The position numbers and the translations under genes were made by a program. From NCBI RefSeq assembly GCF_014196515.1, contig NZ_JACIDV010000004.1:1-64000 (forward strand): DNA of 64,000 nt, given 5' to 3'. The notes below the pieces were generated by a model. The model did no database searches. It saw only the letters and a program-made list of their open reading frames with translations, and was not told the DNA's origin. Below, one piece after another: positions 26,028 to 35,665 of the stretch (positions are counted from its first letter, which is position 1; each line of letters starts with the position of its first letter). This DNA is from Rhizobium skierniewicense. Its GTDB lineage: Bacteria; Pseudomonadota; Alphaproteobacteria; Rhizobiales; Rhizobiaceae.

Positions 26028-26263
26028 ATTTCCTCACGATTGATGTAGGGCGGCGAACACGGTGCATCTGAAGGGCGCGACATGGGACGCCGTCCACCAA
26101 GCGGTTTCAGAAGAACGTTCATTCGGTATTGGAGCTTCATCACAGAAAGGGCGTGCCGTCATGGCCGCTGGGGGATGTCTGTGATGCGGATATTAGATTA
26201 TTATGGTTTAAATATAAGTAAATCTCGATTGACCGGTTGTGCTATTTTACGGTTTTCCTAAAA

Positions 26264-27571
26264 TCAAAGGAAGCCTTTTGCCGCTATACCTGAAATATAA
26301 GTTTCGATCACCGTGCGGTCATCTCCCATGGTCAGTATAAGAAACAGCTCTTCCGGGAGGCTTCTAACGACTTCCATCTTCAACGCCATTGCTGGTGTTG
26401 AAGATGCGTTCATCACGGCGATATCCGCATCTGTGCCCACGTCGAGAGTGCCGATCTTGTCGACCATGGACAGCGCTTCGGCATTTCCCCGCGTCATCAG
26501 ATACCAGCTTTCCAGCGGATTCAGTCGTTCTCCAAGCAGTTGCTGAATTTTGTAGGCCTCATCCATGGTCCGCAGCATGGAATAGCTCGATCCGCCGCCA
26601 ATATCGGTTGCCACGGCAATGCGCACGGGCTTTTCGCGGCGTTGGAGTTTCTTCATCGGAAACAGTCCAGAGCCGATGAACAGGTTTGATGTCGGGCAAT
26701 GAACCGCGACGGCACCCGTTTCAGAGAGTACGTCGGCCTCGCGATCTGATAGGTGAATGGCATGACCCAGCAGGGTCTTGTTTCCCATCAGGCCGTAACG
26801 AACGTAGATATCTGTGTAATCGATGGCGTCAGGATAGAGTTCGCAGGTGTATTTGATCTCATCCAGATTCTCGGAGAGGTGTGTTTGAATGAACAGGTCG
26901 GGGAATTCCTGCGCCAGTGCCTGCGCTGCCTCCATCTGTTTGGGCGTGGAGGTGATGGCAAAGCGCGGTGTGATGGCCACATGGTTGCGGCCCCTGCCAT
27001 GCCAGTCGGCAATCACCTGACGGGTTTCGTCATAACCAAGCTCCGGCGTGTCTAGGAGACCCTGCGGCGCGTTACGGTCCATCATGACCTTGCCGCCGAC
27101 CATCAGCATGTTACGCTTCATGGCCTCCGCGAAAAAGGCGTCTGCCGAGGCCTTGTGCACGGAGCAATAAGCAACCGCCGTGGTGGTGCCGTGGCGGATC
27201 AGTTCATCGTAGAAATGCGTGGCGATGCGCGTTGCGTGCGCGCTTTCCACAAAACGGCATTCCTCGGGAAATGTGTAGGTGTCCAGCCATTCCAGCAGAT
27301 TGGCGGCGTAGGATCCGATGACCTGCATCTGCGGAAAATGCATGTGCATATCGATCAGACCCGGTACGATGAGGTGAGGGCGATGATCTGTTTCTTCCAC
27401 ACCCTCGGGTGCCCGAGCTAGAATATCTCTATACTCGCCGATGGCGCTGATCTTGCCATCCTCGATCAAAAGACCACCGTCTTCGATATAGAGATAGCTT
27501 TCCGTATCATCGATGGCGTTTGGTGCGCGGTTGAAGCTGAGAAGTCGTCCGCGCAGCAGAAGCATGCTCAT
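26264..27571 (-). CDS. guaD: Guanine deaminase
   Basis: A 435-residue zinc amidohydrolase converting guanine to xanthine and ammonia, which feeds the xanthine dehydrogenase encoded nearby. Metal and active-site motifs: PGLIDMHMHFPQ (HxH), FIQTHLSENLDEI (His), GHAIHLSDRE (His) and ATDIGGGSSYSML (Asp). The length fits the family. Its ATG overlaps the end of puuD by 4 bases, so the two are co-translated, guanine and urate enzymes being made together. Confidence 0.94.
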   Translation of the reverse strand: MSMLLLRGRLLSFNRAPNAIDDTESYLYIEDGGLLIEDGKISAIGEYRDILARAPEGVEETDHRPHLIVPGLIDMHMHFPQMQVIGSYAANLLEWLDTYTFPEECRFVESAHATRIATHFYDELIRHGTTTAVAYCSVHKASADAFFAEAMKRNMLMVGGKVMMDRNAPQGLLDTPELGYDETRQVIADWHGRGRNHVAITPRFAITSTPKQMEAAQALAQEFPDLFIQTHLSENLDEIKYTCELYPDAIDYTDIYVRYGLMGNKTLLGHAIHLSDREADVLSETGAVAVHCPTSNLFIGSGLFPMKKLQRREKPVRIAVATDIGGGSSYSMLRTMDEAYKIQQLLGERLNPLESWYLMTRGNAEALSMVDKIGTLDVGTDADIAVMNASSTPAMALKMEVVRSLPEELFLILTMGDDRTVIETYISGIAAKGFL

Positions 27572-28815
27572 TCCGTTTTTCCTTGGGACACGGCGCTTTC
27601 ATACCAAGCGGTCAGCACCTTGCGCTCTTGCGGCGTGATCGCCGTGATGTTGCCGGGCGGCATGGCATGGCTGCGGCCCGCCTGTAAATAGATTTCCCGC
27701 GCATGGGCTGCAATTTGCGCATCGGTTTCGAGTTTTACCGATTTCGGCGTGAACGTCACGCCCTCCCACACGGGCTCTGCCGCATGGCACATGGAACAGC
27801 GGCTTTGGACGACGTCGCGTGCCGAAGCAAAATGGACATTGGCCGCAAAAAGCTGCTGTGTTGGAGAAAGCATGGCCGCTTTCTGCTCCTGTTCGCCGGT
27901 CAGGATTTTCGGCACGGTGGAGAGCCACATGATGACGATGAAGATCAGCGCAGTCACCAGCCACGTCCATGTTGGCCTGCCCGTGCGGGCATGGGTCGTG
28001 TTGAACCAGTGGCGGATGGTGACGCCCATCAGGAACACGAGGGCTGCTATGACCCAGTTGAACTGCGTGGCGAAGGCCAGCGGATAATGGTTCGACAGCA
28101 TGAAGAAGATAACGGGTAGCGTCAGATAGTTGTTGTGCAGCGAGCGCTGCTTGGCGATGCGGCCATATTTCGGGTCCGGCGTACGACCCGCAATCAGGTC
28201 GGCCACGACAATCTTCTGGTTGGGAATGATGATCATGAAGACGTTGGCCGACATGATGGTGGCGGTGAACGCGCCAAGATGCAGGAAGGCCGCGCGACCC
28301 GTGAATATCTGCGTGTAGCCCCAGGCCATGCCAACCAACGCAATATACAAGACTGCCATCAGGCCCCAGGTATTGTTGCCGATGGGCGATTTGCACAGCA
28401 GGTCGTAAAACACCCAGCCGATGGCGAGCGATGCCAGAGACAGGCCGATCGCCTGAAACTGCGTCAGTGCGAGCACGGAATGGTCGATGAGAAACAGGTC
28501 TGCGCCACCATAATAGACGATGCACAGCATGGCAAAGCCGGAGAGCCATGTGGCGTAACTTTCCCATTTGAACCATGTCAGGTGTTCCGGCATCTGCGCG
28601 GGCGCCACCAGATATTTCTGGATGTGATAGAAACCGCCGCCATGCACCTGCCACTCTTCGCCATAGGCGCCGGGCGGCAAATGCGCTCGTTTTACCAAAC
28701 CCAGATCGAGCGCGATGAAATAGAAGGACGAGCCGATCCAGGCGATGGCGGTAATAACGTGCAACCAGCGGACGGCAAAAGCCATCCATTCCCACGCAAT
28801 GGCGTATTCGTACAT
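27568..28815 (-). CDS. puuD: Membrane-bound urate hydroxylase PuuD with cytochrome c domain
   Basis: A 415-residue integral membrane protein that oxidises urate to 5-hydroxyisourate, replacing soluble uricase. About eight hydrophobic helices fill residues 10-300 (starting WMAFAVRWLHVITAIAWIGS). The C-terminal domain is a cytochrome c with the haem motif CSMCH (Cys340, Cys343, His344) and a possible axial Met in HAMPPGN. Electrons should pass to the respiratory chain, so no hydrogen peroxide is formed. It is followed by guaD with a 4-base overlap. The downstream enzymes UraH and UraD are in the other purine operon at 17-19 kb. Confidence 0.95.
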   Translation of the reverse strand: MYEYAIAWEWMAFAVRWLHVITAIAWIGSSFYFIALDLGLVKRAHLPPGAYGEEWQVHGGGFYHIQKYLVAPAQMPEHLTWFKWESYATWLSGFAMLCIVYYGGADLFLIDHSVLALTQFQAIGLSLASLAIGWVFYDLLCKSPIGNNTWGLMAVLYIALVGMAWGYTQIFTGRAAFLHLGAFTATIMSANVFMIIIPNQKIVVADLIAGRTPDPKYGRIAKQRSLHNNYLTLPVIFFMLSNHYPLAFATQFNWVIAALVFLMGVTIRHWFNTTHARTGRPTWTWLVTALIFIVIMWLSTVPKILTGEQEQKAAMLSPTQQLFAANVHFASARDVVQSRCSMCHAAEPVWEGVTFTPKSVKLETDAQIAAHAREIYLQAGRSHAMPPGNITAITPQERKVLTAWYESAVSQGKTE

Positions 28816-28906
28816 TCTGTTCCCCTGCTTTGCATCGCACTGTGCGAAATATTTACCGATCAGAAAAGGGGCGATGTGCGAAACGCGCAGATATTCTTGC
28901 CTTAAG

Positions 28907-29800
28907 TCAGGCTTCTGTTGGAAACTCCTCCTGCATCCACTCCGTGAAGGCCTTGATTTTGGTCACGTTGCGGCTTGCCTCACTGTGAACGATCCAATAA
29001 TCATGGCCATCATTGCAAACGAGGTCGAAGGGCTGGAGCAGGCGACCGGACGCAATGTCGTCCGCAAAATGAACGGGATTGACGATGGCTACGCCGTGAC
29101 CTGCAATTGCGGCTTGCGCTTCCAGGTTCTGGATGCCGAAGTCGCTGCCGGTGCGCTTGTCGAGATCCGTTTCTGTCACACCCGCTTCGGCGAACCAGTG
29201 TTTCCACCAGCGGTCGTTCGGGCTGATGATTGGCAGTTTGAGAATGTCACTCGGGTCCTTGAGCCCGCCGATGGTCGCCGCGAGCTTCGGGCTGACGACG
29301 GGTGCAAAATCCAGCCGCATGATGCGGCGTCCGGTGAGCCCCGGCCAATCACCTTTTCCCCAGCGAATGCCGATATCGACATTGGTGCGCGAGAAATCCA
29401 CGATCTCGTTCGTCAATGCCAGTTGCACGGAAATCTTGGGATGTCTGGCTTGAAAGACGCCCAGCCGTCGGGCCAGCCATTGATGCGCAAATGTCGTGGT
29501 GCAGGAAATGATGAGCACATCCGCCGTTCTGGTGCGTGCCTCGTCAAGCGCTGTCGCCAAGATGGCAAAGGCCTGTGAGGCCCGGCCCGCCAGCAACTCG
29601 CCCGTCTGGGTCAGGGCCACCTGCCGTGGCTTGCGCAGGAACAGCGGCGCACCGATGAAGTCTTCCAGCAGTTTGATCTGGTAACTCACCGCCGTCTGCG
29701 TCATGCCAAGCTCATCGCCAGCCTTGGTGAAGCTTAAGTGACGGGCAGCACTTTCCAACACGCGCATGGCATTCAAGGGGACGTTGCGAGACAGCTTCAT
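28907..29800 (-). CDS. LysR family regulator (GcvA-like), probable purine regulator
   Basis: A 297-residue regulator. The N-terminal helix-turn-helix (LSFTKAGDELGMTQTAVSYQ, about residues 20-39) is followed by a LysR effector domain; the LNAMRVLESAARHLSF opening is typical of the GcvA/AmpR branch. It lies between puuD-guaD and xdhCBA, all on the minus strand, which suggests that it controls purine genes, but no operator was identified. I start at the ATG at 29800 (MKLSRNV), with AAAGAGAA upstream; an in-frame ATG at 29821 would add seven residues. The frame is open to 29980 but the extra residues look non-coding. Confidence 0.88.
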   Translation of the reverse strand: MKLSRNVPLNAMRVLESAARHLSFTKAGDELGMTQTAVSYQIKLLEDFIGAPLFLRKPRQVALTQTGELLAGRASQAFAILATALDEARTRTADVLIISCTTTFAHQWLARRLGVFQARHPKISVQLALTNEIVDFSRTNVDIGIRWGKGDWPGLTGRRIMRLDFAPVVSPKLAATIGGLKDPSDILKLPIISPNDRWWKHWFAEAGVTETDLDKRTGSDFGIQNLEAQAAIAGHGVAIVNPVHFADDIASGRLLQPFDLVCNDGHDYWIVHSEASRNVTKIKAFTEWMQEEFPTEA

Positions 29801-30024
29801 GGATAAGTTCTCTTTATCCATTCGGTCGGAAGTTTCATTGGTTTTTCCATAAAAACAGGAGCATTTCTCTCTCATAGCATCAATAGAGCTTTGGAGAAAT
29901 GATATGGGTTCAGTCGCGTTCAGCGTCTGGCTGCGGCCTTTCGCGTGGTTATGGGGTGCAGACTGGTTTTCCCCCAGCACGATACAACAGGATGGCCTTC
30001 AGGAAGATGAACTGCAAGATCATC

Positions 30025-30882
30025 TCAAGCGTGATCTTGGCCTGCTGGACGGTCGCGATCAGATAGGGCCGGGGCGGGTGCGGCAAAGCGATGAATTGCG
30101 TGAAGCACTTCGGCAGATGCCAAGGCCGCTATGACGGCGGGGCGTTTGTCCCTGACCGCTTGCCCACCGATGGGCAGGACCAGTCGCCCAGGCATCGAAG
30201 CTTGTCCACCTTCGCGTTCCAGCCAATGCGCGAAGGTGGCACGCTTGGTCTTGGAGCCGATCATGCCGACATAGGAAAGATCGGAGCGGGCGAGGGCTTC
30301 TTTCGCGATCAGAAAATCCAGCGCGTGGTCATGGGTGACGATGAGGACCGCACCACCGCGCGGAATGTCCTTGACCCTGGCCTCCGGCATGGGTGTCAGA
30401 TGTGCCGAGATCGATGACGGCAACCCGTCAAGCTCTTCGCGCCGCGTCTCGATGACGGTGATGGACAGCGGAAGCAGAACCAGCACCTGCGCCAGGGCCT
30501 TGCCCACATGGCCTGCGCCAAAGATGAAGACGGCGGGCTGTGACTGATGCTCCCGCGCCAACCGGTCCTTCAGTTCGCCCGATATCGCAGGTGTCACCGC
30601 GGTGAATGTCAGCAATGTGCGCCCGCCGCAGCACTGGCCGATTTCGGGGCCAAGCGGAATATCCAGTGTCTGCTGCCGGGTCTTTCCCTGCAGCATCGCG
30701 CGGGCATGATCGATCGCCATATATTCGAACTGCCCACCGCCAATGGTTTCCCAGATGCCGTGTTGGGAGACCAGCATGAAGGTGCCCGCCTCACGCGGAG
30801 ACGAGCCTTTCACGGAGGTGATTTCGACGAGGATGGCATCGCCTGCTTGCTCTATGAAGTCTGTCAGGAAGGCAATGGTCAT
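30025..30882 (-). CDS. xdhC: XdhC, xanthine dehydrogenase molybdenum-cofactor chaperone
   Basis: A 285-residue protein that binds molybdenum cofactor, protects it during sulfuration and inserts it into XdhB; it is not part of the mature enzyme. The N-terminal domain has VKGSSPREAGTFMLV and IGGGQFEYMAIDHA, and the C-terminal Rossmann domain has VFIFGAGHVGKALAQVL and YVGMIGSKTKRATF. It is the last gene of xdhABC, 10 bases after xdhB, with GAGGGCG before the ATG. Confidence 0.94.
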   Translation of the reverse strand: MTIAFLTDFIEQAGDAILVEITSVKGSSPREAGTFMLVSQHGIWETIGGGQFEYMAIDHARAMLQGKTRQQTLDIPLGPEIGQCCGGRTLLTFTAVTPAISGELKDRLAREHQSQPAVFIFGAGHVGKALAQVLVLLPLSITVIETRREELDGLPSSISAHLTPMPEARVKDIPRGGAVLIVTHDHALDFLIAKEALARSDLSYVGMIGSKTKRATFAHWLEREGGQASMPGRLVLPIGGQAVRDKRPAVIAALASAEVLHAIHRFAAPAPALSDRDRPAGQDHA

Positions 30883-30892
30883 GCGATCGCCC

Positions 30893-33232
30893 TCACACCC
30901 TCTTCAACCGCTCCACCGCCATCAACACCCGCTCCGGCGTTGCTGGCGCGTCCAGCCGTGGGCAGACCTTATAGTCTGCAACGCTCGCCACCGCCATCGA
31001 CAGCGCTTCGAGAACGGAGATGGCCAGCATGAAGGGCGGCTCGCCGACGGCTTTGGAGCGGCCGATAGTGGGTTCGGCGTTTTCGGCCCATTCCGCCAGT
31101 TTGACGTTGAAGATTTTCGGGCGGTCGGAGGCGAGCGGAATCTTGTAGGTAGAGGGAGCATGGGTCCGAAGACGACCCTTGGCGTCCCACCACAATTCCT
31201 CTGTCGTCAGCCAGCCCATGCCTTGCACGAAGGCACCTTCGATCTGGCCGATATCGATGGCCGGGTTCAGCGACTTGCCGACATCGTGAAGAATGTCGGT
31301 GCGCTCCATCATATATTCGCCGGTCAGCGTATCGATGGAGACTTCCGAGACCGCTGCACCATAGGCGAAGTAATAGAAGGGCGTGCCTTTGCCTGCGGCT
31401 CGGTCCCAATGGATTTTGGGTGTCTTGTAAAAGCCTGCTGCCGATAATTGAACGCGGGCAAAATATGCCTGCTTGATGAAGTCGTTAAAAGCGAGTTCTT
31501 CCGTCCCAACCCGAATGCGGTTTGGGAGAAATATGACGTCGCCTTCGCCCACATTCCATTTTTCCATCGCAAATTTGATCAGCCGTTCCTTGATTTGGCG
31601 CGCTGCGTCATAAGCGGCCATACCATTCAGATCTGTGCCGGAGGACGCAGCCGTCGCGGATGTATTCGGCACCTTGCCCGTTGTGGTCGCAGTGATCTTG
31701 ACCCTGTCGATATCCACCTGAAAAGCATCTGCGACGACCTGAGCGACCTTGGTGTAGAGGCCTTGGCCCATCTCGGTGCCGCCATGGTTCAGGTGGATCG
31801 AGCCATCATTGTAGACGTGGACCAGCGCACCCGCCTGATTGAAGGCTGTCATGGTGAAGGAGATGCCGAACTTTACGGGTGTCAGCGCAATGCCTTTGCG
31901 GATGATCGGGCTGGTCTCGTTGAAATCGATGATCGCCTGTCGCCGTGCCTGATAGTCGCTGGAGGTTTCCAGTTCTTCCACGACACGGGCGACGATGTTG
32001 TCTTCGACTTCCTGATGATAAGGGGTGGTCGTTCGCCCAGACGCCTGCTGGCCGTAGAAGTTGAGCTTGCGGATTTCCAGCGGGTCTTTGCCCACCGCAT
32101 AGGCGATTTCCTCGATGAAGCGTTCTGCACCCAGCATGCCCTGGGGGCCGCCGAAGCCGCGGAAGGCGGTGTTGGAAACCGTATGCGTTTTCAAAGGCTT
32201 GGATTGTAGTTTTACGTGCGGATAGAAATAGCTGGAATCCGCATGGAAAAGCGCGCGGTCCGTGACCGGCCCTGACAGGTCTGAAGAGAAGCCGCAGCGG
32301 GCGGCATAGGTCGCGTCCACCGCGTGAATGCGGCCTTCTTCATCGAAACCCAGTTCGTAATCGACTCGGAAGTCGTGCCGCTTGCCGGTGGCGGTCATGT
32401 CCTCATCGCGGTCGGGACGCATTTTGACGGCGCGGTTCAGTCTCTTGGCGGCGATGGCGCAGAGTGCTGCAAACTGGTTGCCCTGCGTCTCCTTGCCGCC
32501 GAATCCGCCTCCCATGCGCCGCACCTGCACGGTGACGGCGTTGGATGGCACCTGCAGAATATGACTGACAATGTGCTGGATTTCGCTGGGATGCTGGGTG
32601 GAACTCCACACCGTTACTTCATCGTCTTCACCGGGTACGGCCATCGCGATGTGGCCTTCCAGATAGAAATGCTCCTGTCCACCGATACGCATCGTTCCGG
32701 TCAGTCGACGCGGTGCGACGTCCATCTCCAGTTCGGCTTCGCCACGCTGCAAAACCATGCCGGGTGTCACCAGCGGCTCACCGTTTTCCATGGCGCCGTC
32801 TATGTCGCTCCAGTGCGATAAATCATTGTAGGTGATTTTCGCCTTGCGCGCTGCCTTGCGGGCGATGTCGCGGGTTTCGGCAAAGACGGCAAAGATCGGC
32901 TGGCCGTGAAATTGCACTAGTTTTTCAGTCAGCAACGGCTCATCGTGACGTCCGCCGGACGAGACATCGTTCTCGCCGGGCACATCCTTGCCCGTCATCA
33001 CCCAAAGGACGCCGGGCGTAGCTGCCACCTCGGAGAGATCCATGGAGACGATTTCGGCATGGGCGCGGTCTGCCATGCCGATGGCGCCATGGATCATGCC
33101 CGCTGGTTCGGGAATATCATCGATATATTCGGCACTTCCCGTGACATGCTTGTGCGCTGAATCATGTCGGAGCGATCCATGCATCTTGCCATCAATGACG
33201 GTTTTGGTGCGTTCGAACGTGTTGGTGTCCAT
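30893..33232 (-). CDS. xdhB: Xanthine dehydrogenase, molybdopterin-binding subunit
   Basis: A 779-residue catalytic subunit oxidising hypoxanthine to xanthine and xanthine to urate at a molybdenum centre. Family signatures are seen in order: KHVTGSAEYIDDIPEP near the start, GGGFGGKETQ, TAFRGFGGPQGM (substrate-binding region), HLNHGGTEMGQGL and, near the end, KAVGEPPFML with the catalytic Glu. The length is normal for the bacterial two-subunit enzyme. It starts 3 bases after xdhA ends, so stoichiometric production is expected. Confidence 0.96.
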   Translation of the reverse strand: MDTNTFERTKTVIDGKMHGSLRHDSAHKHVTGSAEYIDDIPEPAGMIHGAIGMADRAHAEIVSMDLSEVAATPGVLWVMTGKDVPGENDVSSGGRHDEPLLTEKLVQFHGQPIFAVFAETRDIARKAARKAKITYNDLSHWSDIDGAMENGEPLVTPGMVLQRGEAELEMDVAPRRLTGTMRIGGQEHFYLEGHIAMAVPGEDDEVTVWSSTQHPSEIQHIVSHILQVPSNAVTVQVRRMGGGFGGKETQGNQFAALCAIAAKRLNRAVKMRPDRDEDMTATGKRHDFRVDYELGFDEEGRIHAVDATYAARCGFSSDLSGPVTDRALFHADSSYFYPHVKLQSKPLKTHTVSNTAFRGFGGPQGMLGAERFIEEIAYAVGKDPLEIRKLNFYGQQASGRTTTPYHQEVEDNIVARVVEELETSSDYQARRQAIIDFNETSPIIRKGIALTPVKFGISFTMTAFNQAGALVHVYNDGSIHLNHGGTEMGQGLYTKVAQVVADAFQVDIDRVKITATTTGKVPNTSATAASSGTDLNGMAAYDAARQIKERLIKFAMEKWNVGEGDVIFLPNRIRVGTEELAFNDFIKQAYFARVQLSAAGFYKTPKIHWDRAAGKGTPFYYFAYGAAVSEVSIDTLTGEYMMERTDILHDVGKSLNPAIDIGQIEGAFVQGMGWLTTEELWWDAKGRLRTHAPSTYKIPLASDRPKIFNVKLAEWAENAEPTIGRSKAVGEPPFMLAISVLEALSMAVASVADYKVCPRLDAPATPERVLMAVERLKRV

Positions 33233-33235
33233 GGC

Positions 33236-34705
33236 TCAGGCCTCCGCCAGCTCGAAGCGCTGCAATTCCTGGCGCTCGCCGGATGTTTCTAGGAAAAACC
33301 GCGTCAGCAGGTTCTTCGCCGTCAGTGTTCGATACTCTGCCGTCGCGCGCCAGTCCGTCAGCGGTTTGAAATCCTCATCGATCGCTTCACGCGCCGCCTC
33401 TATGGTTTCCATGTTCCAAGGCTTGCCCCGCAGCACGTCCTCCAGCTTTGCCGCCCGCTTCGGCGTTGCCGCCATGCCGCCAAAGGCGACACGGATCTCT
33501 TCAACTGCGCCTGCGGGGTCAAGCTTCAGATGATAGGCCGCACACAGTGCCGAGATATCCTCGTCGCGGCGCTTGGAAATTTTGTAGATCGCATAATGTG
33601 CATCCGGCGCCGGGATGGGCACGAAAATTTTCTCCACGAATTCGCCGGCGAAACGGTCCTGCTTGCCATAGTCGATGAAGTATTTTTCGAGCGGTATCGT
33701 CCTGCTACCAGACGAGGATCGCAGGGTGAGTGTCGCGTCCAGCGCAATCAGGGCAGGCGGTGTGTCGCCGATAGGAGAGCCGTTGGCGATGTTGCCGCCG
33801 ATCGTTCCCATGTTGCGCACCTGCTGGCCGCCGATACGGTCGATCAGGCGGGCGAAGGGCGGAATATGCTTTGCCAGAACGGTGAAGGCATGGGCGTAAG
33901 TGACGCCAGAGCCTATCGAAATTCCGCCATTCTCGATCTGGATGGATTGCAGCTCGCTCAAGTGATTGATGAAGATGACAGGAGTCAGGGACCGCATCTG
34001 CTTCGTCACCCACAGGCCGACATCGGTCGAACCCGCCACGATGGTTGCTTTGGGTTCGGCAGAATAGGCGCTCGCAAATTCTGTGAGGTTTGAGGGAATG
34101 ATCGCGCGACAGTCCCCCTTGCTGACCGTTATCGTCTCGTTCATCGGGATGGCCCAGAGGCGGGACATGATGCTGGACCGGTCCCGCTCTATCGGATCGA
34201 ACAGCGTGCTGGGCCTGGCTGCCGTCACGCTTTCGGCGGCGCGAATGATCGGCTCATAGCCGGTGCAGCGACAGAGATTGCCCTGCAAGGCTTTCTCGAT
34301 GTCTGCGCGCGATGGCTTGTCGCTGGTCAGCCAGAGGCCATAAAGCGACATGACGAAGCCGGGCGTGCAAAAGCCGCATTGTGAGCCGTGGTAATCCACC
34401 ATTGCTTGTTGTACGGGGTGCAGAACGCCATCCCTGCCAGCCAGATGCTCGATGGTCACGATGTGGGTGCCGTGCAGGGAACCCATGAAGCGAATGCAGG
34501 CATTGACGGTTTCATAGCGCAACGATCCGTCCATCAGCCGTCCGACCAGCACTGTGCATGCGCCGCAGTCGCCTTCGGCGCAGCCTTCCTTTGTGCCAGT
34601 CAGTCTTTTTTGCAGCCTCAGATAATCGAGCAGCGTCTCCGTCGGGCCAAAATCCCGGATGGAAACGGTCTCGTTATTGAGGATGAAGCTGATTGCGTCT
34701 TTCAT
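33236..34705 (-). CDS. xdhA: Xanthine dehydrogenase, iron-sulfur and FAD subunit
   Basis: A 489-residue electron-transfer subunit. The N-terminal plant-type [2Fe-2S] domain has GCAEGDCGACTVLVG; the second [2Fe-2S] domain has CGFCTPGFVMSLYGL and GNLCRCTGYEPI. The FAD domain follows, with TIVAGSTDVGLWVTKQ and QVRNMGTIGGNIANGSPIGD, and a CO-dehydrogenase-type C-terminal domain. Electrons from the molybdenum site pass through these to NAD. It is the first gene of xdhABC, with GAAGG 8 bases before its ATG, and lies 24 bases downstream of bdhA, so bdhA and xdhABC could share a transcript. Confidence 0.96.
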   Translation of the reverse strand: MKDAISFILNNETVSIRDFGPTETLLDYLRLQKRLTGTKEGCAEGDCGACTVLVGRLMDGSLRYETVNACIRFMGSLHGTHIVTIEHLAGRDGVLHPVQQAMVDYHGSQCGFCTPGFVMSLYGLWLTSDKPSRADIEKALQGNLCRCTGYEPIIRAAESVTAARPSTLFDPIERDRSSIMSRLWAIPMNETITVSKGDCRAIIPSNLTEFASAYSAEPKATIVAGSTDVGLWVTKQMRSLTPVIFINHLSELQSIQIENGGISIGSGVTYAHAFTVLAKHIPPFARLIDRIGGQQVRNMGTIGGNIANGSPIGDTPPALIALDATLTLRSSSGSRTIPLEKYFIDYGKQDRFAGEFVEKIFVPIPAPDAHYAIYKISKRRDEDISALCAAYHLKLDPAGAVEEIRVAFGGMAATPKRAAKLEDVLRGKPWNMETIEAAREAIDEDFKPLTDWRATAEYRTLTAKNLLTRFFLETSGERQELQRFELAEA

Positions 34706-34729
34706 GCCATGCCTTCGTATGCGTTCTAT

Positions 34730-35506
34730 TTATTGGGCGGTCCAGCCGCCATCGATGGATATGTGCGTACCGGTTATCTGCTTGGCTGCATCGCTGGCCA
34801 GGAAAATCGCGGTTGCGGCGATATCCGCCGCTTTGACGAACTCCTTGGTCGCTTGCAGTCGCAACAGAACATCGTTCTTGACCTCGTCTTCGCTGATGCC
34901 GCGTGCCTTGGCCGTGTCGGGTATCTGCTTTTCCAAGAGGGATGTCAGGACATAGCCTGGGCAGATGGCGTTGACGGTGATGCCTGTCTCCGCAAGTTCC
35001 AGCGCTGCGGATTTCGTCAGGCCGATGATACCATGTTTTGCCGCCACATAGGCAGATTTATAAGGTGACGCGACAAGACCATGGGCTGAGGCAATATTGA
35101 TGATGCGGCCTTTTCCGGCCGCCTTCATCAGCGGAATGACCGCGTGCATGGTGTGGAAGGAACTGGTCAGATTGATGGCGATGATCTGGTTCCATTTCTC
35201 CGTCGGAAACTCCTCTAACGGCGCGACGTGCTGGACGCCGGCGTTGTTGATGAGGATGTCCACGGAGCCGAGCTTCTCATTTGCCGTCTTTATCAGATCG
35301 GCAATTTCATCCGGCTTGGTCATGTCGGCCGGGTGGTAGAGGACACGGGTACCGCTCTCGGCCTCCATGAGAAGGCGGGTGTCTTCAATCTCATGCTCCA
35401 GGCCAAAGCCGTTCAGCATGATGTTGCAGCCATCATTGGCGAAGGCGCGCGCTATGGCCAGACCAATGCCACTGGTTGAGCCTGTTACAATTACGGTCCG
35501 ATGCAT
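34730..35506 (-). CDS. bdhA: 3-hydroxybutyrate dehydrogenase (SDR)
   Basis: A 258-residue short-chain dehydrogenase interconverting 3-hydroxybutyrate and acetoacetate with NAD, used in turnover of polyhydroxybutyrate. Motifs: VTGSTSGIGLAIARAF (cofactor binding), ILINNAGVQHVAPLEEFP, NIASAHGLVASPYKSAYVAAKHG with the catalytic Ser and YxxxK. The C-terminus QITGTHISIDGGWTAQ is typical of this enzyme. In rhizobia bdhA and xdh genes are often neighbours and co-transcribed, and the 24-base gap to xdhA here agrees. The ATG has GGGGAA 3 bases upstream. Confidence 0.93.
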   Translation of the reverse strand: MHRTVIVTGSTSGIGLAIARAFANDGCNIMLNGFGLEHEIEDTRLLMEAESGTRVLYHPADMTKPDEIADLIKTANEKLGSVDILINNAGVQHVAPLEEFPTEKWNQIIAINLTSSFHTMHAVIPLMKAAGKGRIINIASAHGLVASPYKSAYVAAKHGIIGLTKSAALELAETGITVNAICPGYVLTSLLEKQIPDTAKARGISEDEVKNDVLLRLQATKEFVKAADIAATAIFLASDAAKQITGTHISIDGGWTAQ

Positions 35507-35665
35507 GCGTTCCCCTTTTTATCCAACGTTGCAACGATTTACATCAGGTTATGCTTAAAGCGGGGGAGCTGGCAATCGGATTTCACATGAGGATGCACAG
35601 ACCGTGGCTTGACATTGGGGGCTGCGCATATTGTGTTGCGCCACATTGATTTCCGGGAGGCATGC

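Noticed and set aside
27599-28840. 413-codon frame overlapping puuD in another frame of the same strand
   Set aside because: PuuD has membrane helices and a haem motif; this frame is Arg/His-rich and lacks any family signature.
29904-30134. 76-codon plus-strand frame between the LysR and xdhC genes
   Set aside because: Most of it is antisense to the end of xdhC and no ribosome binding site is seen.
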